Assembly: GCA_028718575.1 (NCBI GenBank)
Contig: JAQULN010000208.1
Coordinates: 1-5,748, forward strand
DNA: 5,748 nt
Reading direction: 5' to 3'
DNA from: Candidatus Krumholzibacteriia bacterium
Lineage (GTDB): Bacteria; Krumholzibacteriota; Krumholzibacteriia; LZORAL124-64-63
Shown: piece after piece, positions 1-5,748 of the stretch
How the letters are laid out: each line of letters begins with the position of its first letter
How positions within the stretch are numbered: the stretch's first letter is position 1
Notes under the pieces: model-generated
The model's database searches: none
What the model saw: the letters and a program-made list of their open reading frames with translations, nothing else
What the model was told of the DNA's origin: nothing
Made by a program: the position numbers and the translations under genes

Positions 1-1
1 G

Positions 2-205
2 ATGCTGCACGAGGGCCTCTCGATCAACAGCGCCAAGCTGCTGCTGATCGTCGTATTCCTGTTGTTGACCAGTCCCATCGCCAGCCACGCGCTCGCCCGC
101 CGGGCGTTGCTCGCGGGGCTGGTCCCCTGGTTCGCGAAGGACCATGCCGCCGGGGCAGCTCCATCTGCGCCCGCGGGCGGCGACCCGGCGGAAGGCGGCC
201 GCTGA
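2..205 (+). CDS. mnhG: MnhG/MrpG antiporter subunit, 3' fragment
   Basis: This is the C-terminal part of the small MrpG (PhaG/MbhC) subunit of a multisubunit cation/proton antiporter. The frame is open to the left edge, so the ATG at base 2 is very probably an internal methionine; MrpG proteins are usually about 100-130 residues with three membrane helices. What remains shows the last helix (about residues 11-30 of the fragment) and the family hallmark TSPIASHALARRAL, matching the typical 'TSPvaaHalarAA' end of MrpG. After this comes a tail of about 25 residues rich in alanine, glycine and proline, of low complexity and probably unstructured. The stop TGA (203-205) shares one base with the ATG of the next gene. 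In Mrp complexes this subunit packs with MrpE and MrpF; its exact catalytic part is unclear. Confidence 0.85.
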   Translation: MLHEGLSINSAKLLLIVVFLLLTSPIASHALARRALLAGLVPWFAKDHAAGAAPSAPAGGDPAEGGR

Positions 206-450
206 TGTCCTGGCTGATCGAGGTCTTCCTGTTCGTGCTGATGGTCGTGTCGGCGCTCGTCGCCCTGCGCAGCCGCGACCTGCTGGCGGCGGCGGTGACG
301 TTGAGCCTGTTCAGCTTCATGGCCGCAGTCATCATGGCGTCGCTCGGCGCGATCGACGTCGCGTTCACCGAAGCCGTCGTCGGCGCCGGCGCCGTGGGCG
401 TGTTCAACATCGTCGCCATCACGCTGACCACACGGGAGAGTCGAGATTGA
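205..450 (+). CDS. mbhD: MbhD-like (DUF4040) antiporter subunit
   Basis: An 81-residue membrane protein of the MbhD/DUF4040 family, equivalent to one segment of the C-terminal region of MrpA. Three hydrophobic helices are apparent (about residues 2-20, 25-47 and 52-75). The family signature is GAIDVAFTEAVVGAG at residues 48-62, with in-membrane acidic residues D51 and E56; RSRDLLAAAV (22-31) is also typical. In Mrp and Mbh structures this region lies in the part of the complex assigned to cation movement, and acidic residues of this segment are thought to matter; that role is inferred here. The start ATG overlaps the mnhG stop (TGATG) and is preceded by GGAAGG at 190-195, nine bases upstream. 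The next gene begins inside its stop codon. Confidence 0.88.
   Translation: MSWLIEVFLFVLMVVSALVALRSRDLLAAAVTLSLFSFMAAVIMASLGAIDVAFTEAVVGAGAVGVFNIVAITLTTRESRD
434..438 (+). promoter_or_regulatory. Ribosome binding site for TTG-started mbhE-like gene
   Basis: GGGAG eight bases before the TTG at 447. It supports that TTG as the true start of the MbhE-like gene, since the first ATG in this frame (498) would remove most of the N-terminal helix. Confidence 0.65.
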
Positions 451-743
451 AGCTCCACCAGGCCCTCGTGCTGCTGGCCTTCGCCGCCGTGCTGACCATG
501 GCGGCGATGCAGTTGCCGGCGCGCGGCGACGCGGCGTCGCCCGCCAACCGGGTGTTCAACACCCGCGGCGAACCGGTCGCCGGCGCCCACTACATCAGCC
601 ACGCCGAGAAGGACGCCGCGACGCCCAACATGGTCACGGTGATCCTCGCCGACTACCGCTCCTTCGACACGCTGGGCGAGACGCTGGTGGTCTTCGCGGG
701 CGGCATCGCCTGCCTGTTCATCCTGCGGAGGCTGAAGCCGTGA
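447..743 (+). CDS. mbhE: MbhE-like antiporter subunit (MrpA C-terminal type)
   Basis: A 98-residue protein of the MbhE family, equivalent to the last part of MrpA. The N-terminal helix covers about residues 5-22, followed by a roughly 40-residue external hydrophilic stretch and a second helix at about 77-93. The diagnostic block runs from HYISH (48-52) to N61 and then VILADYRSFDTLGET (65-79), with conserved D69, R71, D74 and E78; in MrpA the matching block reads like 'NVVNVILVDFRGFDTLGE'. The start is TTG at 447, which overlaps the upstream TGA as TTGA and has a good Shine-Dalgarno sequence. The reading frame is open much further upstream, but that part overlaps the two previous genes and encodes arginine-rich shadow sequence. 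Together with the preceding gene it replaces the C-terminal domain of a full-length MrpA. Confidence 0.87.
   Translation: MKLHQALVLLAFAAVLTMAAMQLPARGDAASPANRVFNTRGEPVAGAHYISHAEKDAATPNMVTVILADYRSFDTLGETLVVFAGGIACLFILRRLKP
727..731 (+). promoter_or_regulatory. Ribosome binding site for GTG-started mnhB
   Basis: A strong GGAGG lies eight bases before the GTG at 740. It lies within the last codons of the MbhE-like gene and supports translational coupling through the GTGA overlap. Confidence 0.7.
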
Positions 744-1207
744 TCGAGCACGCCAGGCCGTTCGACCTTGCCGCCGACCGCTGCGGACCGTCGTCGAGCC
801 CGATCATCCGCATCGCCTCGCGCGGGCTGGCGCCGCTGATCCAGATCATCGGTCTCTACGTCTTCTTCCACGGCCATTACAGCCCGGGCGGCGGCTTCCA
901 GGGCGGCGTCCTGCTGGCGGCGAGCATTATCCTCTTGCGCATGGGCCTCGGCTTCGCCAACACACAGACCGTGATGCCTTCCGGTTGGACCGTGCCGCTG
1001 GGCGCGGTCGGCGGCCTGATCTACATCGGCACGGGTTTCTTCGCCGTGCTCTGCGGCGGCAATTTCCTCGACTACGGCGTTTTCCCGATGCCCTGGCTCG
1101 ACCCTCCCCATCTGCACAGCTACGGCATCTTGTTCATCGAAGTCGGCGTGACGTTGACAGTCATGTCCACGCTGGTCGCCATCTTCGACCACCTCCTGGA
1201 CGGTTGA
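740..1207 (+). CDS. mnhB: MnhB/MrpB antiporter subunit
   Basis: A 155-residue MnhB-family subunit (MbhF equivalent) with four predicted helices, at about residues 28-44, 52-70, 84-106 and 127-150. The hallmark sits at residues 43-56: FHGHYSPGGGFQGG, with H44, H46 and the PGGGFQGG loop. The last helix carries the conserved LFIEVGV element (131-137) with E134. The start is GTG at 740, overlapping the previous stop as GTGA, with GGAGG upstream. About 20 hydrophilic residues precede the point where shorter MrpB proteins begin, so the N-terminus is slightly extended. In Mrp complexes MrpB packs against the MrpA C-terminal region and is implicated in the sodium/cation path; that role is family knowledge. 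Confidence 0.92.
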   Translation: MIEHARPFDLAADRCGPSSSPIIRIASRGLAPLIQIIGLYVFFHGHYSPGGGFQGGVLLAASIILLRMGLGFANTQTVMPSGWTVPLGAVGGLIYIGTGFFAVLCGGNFLDYGVFPMPWLDPPHLHSYGILFIEVGVTLTVMSTLVAIFDHLLDG

Positions 1208-1209
1208 GC

Positions 1210-1578
1210 ATGCTCGAGATCATCAAGGGATATTACGCCTACTTCTTCCTGGTCGCGGTGTTCTGCATCGGGCTGTTCGGCATGATGGTCAAGCGCAACC
1301 TGATGAAGAAGGTCATGGGGATGTCCATGGTGCAGTCGGCGGTCATCCTGTTCTGGATCGTCAGCGCCTTCAAGGATGGCGCGACGGTCACCGTTCTCGA
1401 CCCCGCGCGCGCGGTCGAGGACGCCGACCTCTACCTCAACCCGCTGCCGCATACCCTGATGCTGACGGCGATCGTCGTGGCGGTGGTCACCCTGGGCGTC
1501 TCCTTCGCGTTGCTCATCGTCATCTACCGGCGCTACCGGACGCTGGAAGAACCCCTACTGCTGGAAAAAATGCAATGA
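1210..1578 (+). CDS. mnhC: MnhC/MrpC antiporter subunit (NuoK-like)
   Basis: A 122-residue homologue of MrpC/MbhG and of complex I NuoK. Three helices are visible at about residues 10-27, 33-53 and 82-106. The diagnostic segment is NPLPHTLMLTAIVVAVV (77-93), which corresponds to the 'DPLPQALVLTAIVI' signature of MrpC, and VKRNLMKKVMGMSMVQSA (27-44) matches the conserved 'rrNLl+vvlGl.l...avnL' region. It is expected to link the antiporter-like MrpD to the small subunits, as NuoK does in complex I. The chosen start is ATG at 1210, two bases after the mnhB stop, with only a weak GGA upstream. An in-frame TTG at 1204 would overlap that stop as TTGA and add two residues, and cannot be excluded. 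The stop overlaps the next start as ATGA. Confidence 0.92.
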   Translation: MLEIIKGYYAYFFLVAVFCIGLFGMMVKRNLMKKVMGMSMVQSAVILFWIVSAFKDGATVTVLDPARAVEDADLYLNPLPHTLMLTAIVVAVVTLGVSFALLIVIYRRYRTLEEPLLLEKMQ

Positions 1579-3077
1579 TGACGAGCCATATCCCGCTGCT
1601 GATCCCGGCCACGTTTCTGCTTGCCGCCCTGCTCATCCCCCTGGCGGCGCTGCTCTGGCGCCGGCTCTCCTGGTTGCTGGCGGTCGCCGCGACCGGCCTG
1701 TGCTTCTTCTACGCGGTCAAGGGCCTGGCGCACGTCACGACGGCGGGCCGGCTGCATTACCATCTCGCCGGCTGGCAGCCTCCGTTCGGCATCGAGTTCG
1801 TGCTCGATCCGTTGTCGGCGTTCTTCAGCGTGTTCGTGACCGGCGTGGCCCTGCTGGCTCTGATCCACGCCGGGCGGGTGGTGGCTCACGAGGTTTCCGG
1901 CGTCGACATGGGGTTCTATGCGCTGGCCATGCTGCTGTTGGCCGGCCTGAGCGGCATGGTGGTCACTGGGGACCTCTTCAATCTCTACGTCTTTCTGGAG
2001 ATCAGCGCCCTGGCGAGTTACTCCCTGATCGCTCGCGGCGATCCGCGCGCGCCGCTCTCGGCGTTCCGCTATCTCACCTTGGGCACGACCGGCGCCGCGT
2101 TCTATCTGCTGGGCCTGGCGTTCGTCTACATGAGCGTGGGCTCGCTCAACCTCGCCGACGTGAGTCATCTGTTGCCGGACGTCGGCGACACCCGTCCCGT
2201 GCTGCTTGGGCTTTCGCTGATGGTGCTGGGCATCGGCCTGAAGATGGCGCTCTTTCCGCTGCACGCCTGGCTGGCTGACGCCTACACGCACGCCTCGTCG
2301 GCGGCCACTGCCCTGATCGCCCCGATCGGCACCAAGGTGGCGGCCTACGTGCTGCTGCGCTTGATGTTCTTCCTGGTCGACCCGCAGTACCTGCGCGACC
2401 AGACGCCCCTGCCCGCCATCGTGGGCTGCCTAGGCGCCGCCGGCATGCTCTGGGGCTCGATCATGGCCATGTGCCAGAAGGAGCTCAAGCGCATGCTCGC
2501 CTATAGCAGCGTGGCGCAGGTGGGCTACATCGCCCTGGGCATCGGCCTGGCGTCGCCGCTGGGATTCATCGGCGCTACGCTGCATGCCCTGAACCACGCC
2601 TGCATGAAGGCTTGTCTGTTCCTGGTCACCGGCAACTTCCGCGTGCGTCTGGGGCACTCCACCCTGCCCAGGCTGGTCGACGATCTGCGCCGAACCATGC
2701 CCTGGTCGGCGGCCGCGTTCACCACCGCTGCGATTTCGATGGTCGGCCTGCCGCCCCTGGCTGGTTTCTTCAGCAAGTGGTACCTGGTGCTCGGGTCGAT
2801 CCAGCAATCGAACTGGGTGTTCGTGGCCGTGCTCGTCGCCAGTAGCCTGCTCAACGCGGTCTACTTCTTCCGCGTGCTCGAGCGCCTGTACTTGACACCG
2901 CTCGCGCCGCCGGACGACACCGATGTTGCGGCCGCCGCGGCGACCCGCGAGGCGCCCGCGTCGATGCTGGCGCCGACCTTGGTGCTGGCGGGCGCGTTGC
3001 TGGTGCTCGGCATCTTCAATGCCTGGATCGTCTCGACGTTCATCAACCCCATGATCCCCAGCAGGCTCGGGTGGTAG
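1575..3077 (+). CDS. mnhD: MnhD/MrpD antiporter-like subunit 1
   Basis: A 500-residue polytopic protein of the proton-conducting transporter family (PF00361 type), homologous to MrpD and complex I NuoL/M/N. About 14 helices are expected. The ion-path residues of the family are all present: E142 in LYVFLEISALAS (TM5), K223 in GIGLKMALFPLHAWL (TM7), K254 in GTKVAAYVLLR (TM8), H337 and H341 in the LHALNHACMK segment, and K401 in GFFSKWYL (TM12). LKRMLAYSSVAQVGY (304-318) is the usual half-channel motif. TGDLFNLYVF (131-140) is characteristic of MrpD rather than NuoL. A hydrophilic alanine-rich loop (about 443-462) precedes the last helix. The start ATG overlaps the mnhC stop; a second ATG follows directly at 1578. 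Expected role: proton translocation coupled to cation export. Confidence 0.93.
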   Translation: MMTSHIPLLIPATFLLAALLIPLAALLWRRLSWLLAVAATGLCFFYAVKGLAHVTTAGRLHYHLAGWQPPFGIEFVLDPLSAFFSVFVTGVALLALIHAGRVVAHEVSGVDMGFYALAMLLLAGLSGMVVTGDLFNLYVFLEISALASYSLIARGDPRAPLSAFRYLTLGTTGAAFYLLGLAFVYMSVGSLNLADVSHLLPDVGDTRPVLLGLSLMVLGIGLKMALFPLHAWLADAYTHASSAATALIAPIGTKVAAYVLLRLMFFLVDPQYLRDQTPLPAIVGCLGAAGMLWGSIMAMCQKELKRMLAYSSVAQVGYIALGIGLASPLGFIGATLHALNHACMKACLFLVTGNFRVRLGHSTLPRLVDDLRRTMPWSAAAFTTAAISMVGLPPLAGFFSKWYLVLGSIQQSNWVFVAVLVASSLLNAVYFFRVLERLYLTPLAPPDDTDVAAAAATREAPASMLAPTLVLAGALLVLGIFNAWIVSTFINPMIPSRLGW

Positions 3078-3083
3078 CCGACC

Positions 3084-4604
3084 ATGCCAGTGACCCATGA
3101 ATCCGTGATCCCGCTGTTGGCCGTGCTGGCGCCGCTGGCGGCGATCCCGTTGATCCTGTTATCGTCGCGCCGGCCCAACCTGCGCGAGTTCTGGACCCTG
3201 GCCGCCGCATTCACCGCCTGCGGACTGATCCTGAGCCTGCTGCCCGGCGTTCTGGCCGGACGCACGGTCGCCTACGATATCCTGACCATCTCGCCGGGCA
3301 TCGCGCTCTCCCTGCGCGTCGACCCCACCGGCCTGTTCTTCGCGATCATCTGCTCGAGTCTGTGGATCCTCACCTCGTTCTACTCGATCGGCTACGTGCG
3401 AGGCGCCGGCGAGAAGAAGCAGACCCGCTACTTCGCGAGCTTCGCGCTCTGCATCGGCGCCACGCTAGGCATCGCGCTGTCGGCGAACCTGCTCTCGTTC
3501 GTGATCTTCTACGAGATGCTTAGCCTGGGCACCTACCCGCTGGTCATCCACAAGGAGACGCGCGAGTCGTACCGCTCGGGCCGCATGTACCTGACCTACG
3601 CGCTGTCGGCGGGCCTCTTGCTGATTGTCGCCACCGCCTGGACCTGGGCCCTGGCCCATAATCTCGACTTCCGGCCGGGCGGCTTCCTGGGCGGGGTGCT
3701 GGCCGATGAGGGCGCGGCGCGCGCGCTGTTCCTGCTGTTCATCGCCGGCGTGGGCGTCAAGGCCGGCCTGATGCCCCTGCACAGTTGGCTGCCGGCGGCG
3801 ATGGTGGCGCCGACGCCGGTCTCGGCGCTCCTGCACGCCGTGGCGGTCGTCAAGTCGGGCGTCTTCGGCGTGATCCGCGTCGCCGGGTTCGTCTTCGGGC
3901 CGGCGACCATGCAGGCGTTCGGGCTCGACACGATCCTGGCCGCGGTCGCCGCCGTCACGATCATCCTGGCCTCGGTGATCGCGCTGCGGCAGGACAACCT
4001 CAAGAAGCGGCTCGCTTTCTCCACGATCGGCCATCTCTCGTACATCGTGCTGGGCGTGGCCTTGCTGTCGCCCGAGGGATTCATGGGGGGCCTCTTGCAC
4101 CTGGCCAACCACGCCACCACCAAGATCGCCCTGTTCTTCTGCGCCGGGGCAATCTACGTCAACCTGCACAAGACGGAGATCAGCGAGCTGGACGGCATCG
4201 GCAAAGTGATGCCCTGGACCATGGCCGCCTTCACGGTCGGTGTGCTGGGGCTGTCCGGCGTGCCGCCGATCAATGCCTTCGTGAGCAAGTTCTACTTGTG
4301 CAAGGGCGCTGTCTCGAGCGGGCAGCTCGTGTTCCTGGCGGTGTTCCTGGCGAGCGGTCTGCTGAATATGGCCTATTTCTTCCCGATCCTGCACCGTGCG
4401 TTCTTCCGACCTGGCGGGGCGGGTCTGCATGGCCACAGCGAGGCATCGCCGCTGATGGTGGTGCCGATCGTCATCGTCGCCGTTCTATCTCTGGTGCTCG
4501 GACTGTATCCCAACGCGCTGGTTCACTTCTTCGACCTGGCGCGCGGCATCTCCCAGTCCGTCATGGCGGGTGCCGCCGCGCCGCTGGCCGGCCTGGCGCC
4601 CTGA
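3084..4604 (+). CDS. Antiporter-like subunit 2 (NuoL/MbhH-style)
   Basis: A 506-residue protein of the same proton-conducting superfamily as its upstream neighbour but clearly from another branch. Its core MPLHSWLPAAMVAPTPVSAL (230-249), followed by H251, K257 and GVFGVIR, resembles NuoL, MbhH-like and hydrogenase-4 membrane subunits more than MrpD. All expected channel residues are present: E144 in IFYEMLSLGTYP, K226 in GVGVKAGLMPLH, K257, H339 and H343 in HLANHATTK, and K402 in AFVSKFYL. LKKRLAFSTIGHLSY (306-320) is the half-channel motif. A glycine- and histidine-containing loop (about 443-453) precedes a final helix at about 455-477; the tail is alanine-rich. The ATG lies six bases after the previous stop, with a GGGTGG-like site at 3069-3074. 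It probably adds a second ion channel to the complex. Confidence 0.9.
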   Translation: MPVTHESVIPLLAVLAPLAAIPLILLSSRRPNLREFWTLAAAFTACGLILSLLPGVLAGRTVAYDILTISPGIALSLRVDPTGLFFAIICSSLWILTSFYSIGYVRGAGEKKQTRYFASFALCIGATLGIALSANLLSFVIFYEMLSLGTYPLVIHKETRESYRSGRMYLTYALSAGLLLIVATAWTWALAHNLDFRPGGFLGGVLADEGAARALFLLFIAGVGVKAGLMPLHSWLPAAMVAPTPVSALLHAVAVVKSGVFGVIRVAGFVFGPATMQAFGLDTILAAVAAVTIILASVIALRQDNLKKRLAFSTIGHLSYIVLGVALLSPEGFMGGLLHLANHATTKIALFFCAGAIYVNLHKTEISELDGIGKVMPWTMAAFTVGVLGLSGVPPINAFVSKFYLCKGAVSSGQLVFLAVFLASGLLNMAYFFPILHRAFFRPGGAGLHGHSEASPLMVVPIVIVAVLSLVLGLYPNALVHFFDLARGISQSVMAGAAAPLAGLAP

Positions 4605-4608
4605 CGAC

Positions 4609-4612
4609 GAGG
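4609..4612 (+). promoter_or_regulatory. Ribosome binding site for small two-helix protein
   Basis: GAGG lies six bases before the ATG at 4619, within the 14-base gap after the second antiporter-like gene. It supports that the short frame is translated. Confidence 0.55.
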
Positions 4613-4618
4613 TTCGCA

Positions 4619-4870
4619 ATGGTGATCATCCGCTTGATCGAAGCCCTGCGCGCGCGACCGCGGCTGCTGCGGAGTCTGTGCTTCGGCCTGCTCGGCGTGT
4701 TCGCGCTCTGGGACGCGCTCGTGCTCGACAAGAGCCACGCGCACACCGCGTTCGAGAAGCTGCCGGGCTGGTGGTCGCTCTTCGGCGTGGCCGCCTGCGC
4801 CGCGATCATCGTCTTCGCCAAATGGCTCGGCCACCGCGGCGTCTCGCAGGGCGAGGACTACTATGAATGA
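4619..4870 (+). CDS. Small two-helix membrane protein ending EDYYE
   Basis: An 83-residue protein with no assigned function. A basic N-terminus (R11, R13, R15, R18) leads into helix 1 (about 17-36). A short loop with H40 and H42 and the motif FEKLPGWW (45-52) leads into helix 2 (about 51-70). A hydrophilic tail ends in EDYYE (79-83). From memory, small proteins with a central 'EKIPGFxxxYGfxxC' segment and a terminal EDYYD occur beside antiporter-like subunits in related clusters, so this looks like a real conserved accessory subunit; I cannot confirm this by search. The start ATG has GAGG upstream. Its last codons contain the start of the next gene (8-base overlap), indicating coupled translation. 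Positive-inside reasoning puts the N-terminus, and hence both termini, in the cytoplasm. Confidence 0.8.
   Translation: MVIIRLIEALRARPRLLRSLCFGLLGVFALWDALVLDKSHAHTAFEKLPGWWSLFGVAACAAIIVFAKWLGHRGVSQGEDYYE
4853..4857 (+). promoter_or_regulatory. Ribosome binding site for third antiporter-like gene
   Basis: GAGGA lies five bases before the ATG at 4863, whose frame runs open to the window end. The other nearby ATG (4867) is in a different frame that does not give the conserved protein. Confidence 0.6.
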
Positions 4871-5748
4871 CCTCTGGCTGCACCCGGCGCTGGTGATGAT
4901 CGCAGGCTGCGTGCTCTTGCCGTTCGTGCGCGGTCCGCTGCGCCAGGCGTATTTGCTGGCGGTGCCGCTGCTGGCCTTCGCGCTGGTTCTGCGCATGACG
5001 CCCGGCGTGCACGCGGTGGTGCCGTTTCTGGGCCTCGAGCTGACCTTCGGCCGCGTCGACGCGCTCAGCCTGGTGTTCGCGCACATCATGACCCTGATGT
5101 GCCTGCTCGGCACCCTCTACGGCCTGCATGTGCGCGAGACCACGCAGCACATCGCCGCCTGGATGTACGTGGCCGGCTCCCTGGGCGTGATCTTCGCCGG
5201 CGATCTCTTCGTGCTGTTCGTCTTCTGGGAACTGATGGCCGTCGCCTCGACGTTCCTGGTCTGGTTCCGCCGTACCGAGCGGGCGCAGAAGGCCGGCATG
5301 CGCTACCTGTTGGTGCACGCGGTGGGCGGCGTCGTGCTGCTGGCCGGCATTCTGCTGCACTGGCACGACAGCGGCAGCCTGGCCTTCAACCTCATGGACG
5401 TGGACCACCTGACCACGGCCGGCTGGCTGATCCTGATCGGTTTCGTGCTCAACGCGGCGGTGCCGCCGCTGCACGCCTGGCTGCCCGACGCCTACGCCGA
5501 AGCCACCGTAGCCGGCGCGGTCTTCATGTGCGCCTTCACGACTAAGACCGCGATCTACGCGCTGTGCCGGGGCTTCGCCGGGCTGGACATTCTGGTGCCC
5601 TTCGGCGTGGTGATGACCCTCTACGGCGTCGTCTACGCGGTGCTGGAGAACGACACGCGGCGCCTGCTGTCGTACCACATCATCAGCCAGGTGGGCTACA
5701 TGGTGGCGGGTGTTGGCATCGGCACCGAGCTTGCCATCAACGGCGCCT
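4863..5748 (+). CDS. Antiporter-like subunit 3 (MrpD family), 5' part
   Basis: The first 295 residues of a third proton-conducting transporter homologue; the frame is open at the right edge. Visible motifs: FAGDLFVLFVFWELMAVAST (111-130) with E123, equivalent to the TM5 glutamate; NAAVPPLHAWLPDAY (197-211), the TM7 region; AFTTKTAIYAL (224-234) with K228; and TRRLLSYHIISQVGYM (265-280), the half-channel motif. In TM7 the usual lysine before 'PLHxWLP' is N197. From memory, a branch annotated as antiporter subunit D, of about 560-580 residues, shares this 'NAAxPPLxAWLPDAYPEA' and 'HIISQVGYMVAGVGIG' wording, so the change is probably a family trait and not a recent mutation. Family members continue with a histidine-containing helix, which would lie just past the edge. 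The start overlaps the stop of the small gene by eight bases. Confidence 0.9.
   Translation, partial: MNDLWLHPALVMIAGCVLLPFVRGPLRQAYLLAVPLLAFALVLRMTPGVHAVVPFLGLELTFGRVDALSLVFAHIMTLMCLLGTLYGLHVRETTQHIAAWMYVAGSLGVIFAGDLFVLFVFWELMAVASTFLVWFRRTERAQKAGMRYLLVHAVGGVVLLAGILLHWHDSGSLAFNLMDVDHLTTAGWLILIGFVLNAAVPPLHAWLPDAYAEATVAGAVFMCAFTTKTAIYALCRGFAGLDILVPFGVVMTLYGVVYAVLENDTRRLLSYHIISQVGYMVAGVGIGTELAINGA

Larger units (their letters stand above)
1..5748 (+). other. Mrp/Mbh-type antiporter operon fragment
   Basis: Nine co-directional genes lie head to tail with junctions of 1-base overlap, 4-base overlap, 4-base overlap, 2-base gap, 4-base overlap, 6-base gap, 14-base gap and 8-base overlap. This spacing implies one polycistronic mRNA with translational coupling. 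All recognisable products are integral membrane subunits of the Mrp/Mbh/complex I superfamily. Both ends are cut: the first gene lacks its 5' part and the last its 3' part, so the promoter and terminator are outside the window. By family knowledge, MrpE and MrpF genes would be expected just upstream of the MrpG fragment. No stretch longer than 14 bases is non-coding. Confidence 0.9.

Noticed and set aside
144..446. In-frame upstream extension of the MbhE-like gene
   Set aside because: The extension overlaps two well-supported genes and encodes arginine-rich shadow sequence. The TTG at 447 with GGGAG upstream starts exactly at the conserved N-terminal helix.
3465..4436. Long minus-strand open frame (323 codons) opposite the second antiporter-like gene
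   Set aside because: Its translation is dominated by Arg, Gln, His, Asp and Glu with no domain, as expected for the complement of a GC-rich membrane protein gene. The plus-strand frame carries clear family motifs.
3084..4604. DabB-type inorganic carbon uptake subunit
   Set aside because: DabB is also NuoL-like, but its partner DabA, a large soluble zinc protein, is not in the window and the neighbours are Mrp-type. A DAB assignment has no support here.
4602..4619. Possible frameshift splitting one longer protein into the second antiporter-like gene and the small EDYYE gene
   Set aside because: The first protein already has a full family length and a natural C-terminal helix, and the small protein has its own ribosome binding site and a basic N-terminus.
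5099..5545. Plus-strand open frame of 148 codons inside the third antiporter-like gene
   Set aside because: It is an arginine/alanine-rich off-frame translation; the frame from 4863 contains all the conserved antiporter motifs across the same bases.
1575..5748. Respiratory complex I (nuoLMN) operon
   Set aside because: The large proteins are homologous to NuoL/M/N, but the neighbouring genes are MrpG, MbhD, MbhE, MrpB and MrpC types, which do not occur in nuo operons. No quinone-site or iron-sulfur subunit is present.
1..5748. tRNA, rRNA, CRISPR, insertion sequence or terminator signals
   Set aside because: The window is coding almost end to end with gaps of at most 14 bases. I saw no direct-repeat array, inverted-repeat ends, or GC hairpin followed by a T run.

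Overview
The window is one dense, GC-rich operon fragment, all on the plus strand. It encodes the membrane arm of an Mrp (Mnh/Pha) type cation/proton antiporter, in the arrangement also found in Mbh-type membrane-bound hydrogenases. Nine genes are visible, two of them cut by the window edges. Adjacent reading frames overlap by 1-8 bases or are separated by 2-14 bases, so there is no intergenic room for an internal promoter or terminator. The high G+C at third codon positions and the gene family make-up suggest a GC-rich bacterium, plausibly a proteobacterium. This is inference from style and remembered homologues; nothing here fixes the taxon.

Layout: (1) 3' end of mnhG (up to 205); (2) a small DUF4040/MbhD-like subunit (205-450); (3) an MbhE-like subunit with a TTG start (447-743); (4) mnhB with a GTG start (740-1207); (5) mnhC (1210-1578); (6) a first antiporter-like mnhD subunit (1575-3077); (7) a second, distinct antiporter-like subunit closer to the NuoL/MbhH style (3084-4604); (8) an 83-residue two-helix membrane protein ending in EDYYE (4619-4870); (9) the first 295 residues of a third antiporter-like subunit running off the 3' edge (4863-5748).

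How they work together: genes 1-6 have the order MrpG, MbhD, MbhE, MrpB, MrpC, MrpD. In canonical seven-gene Mrp systems the MbhD/MbhE part is the C-terminal end of the giant MrpA subunit; here it is two free-standing genes, as in Mbh clusters. The three antiporter-like proteins are homologous to the proton-pumping subunits of respiratory complex I (NuoL/M/N). They would form a lateral chain of ion half-channels, with the small subunits forming the sodium/cation side of the assembly. No hydrogenase, NADH-binding or iron-sulfur subunit is visible, so the window cannot tell whether this is a stand-alone secondary antiporter or the membrane half of a redox-driven pump.

The points most worth a second look are the presence of three different antiporter-like subunits, the replacement by asparagine of the usual mid-membrane lysine in the third, and the small uncharacterised EDYYE protein wedged between the second and third.
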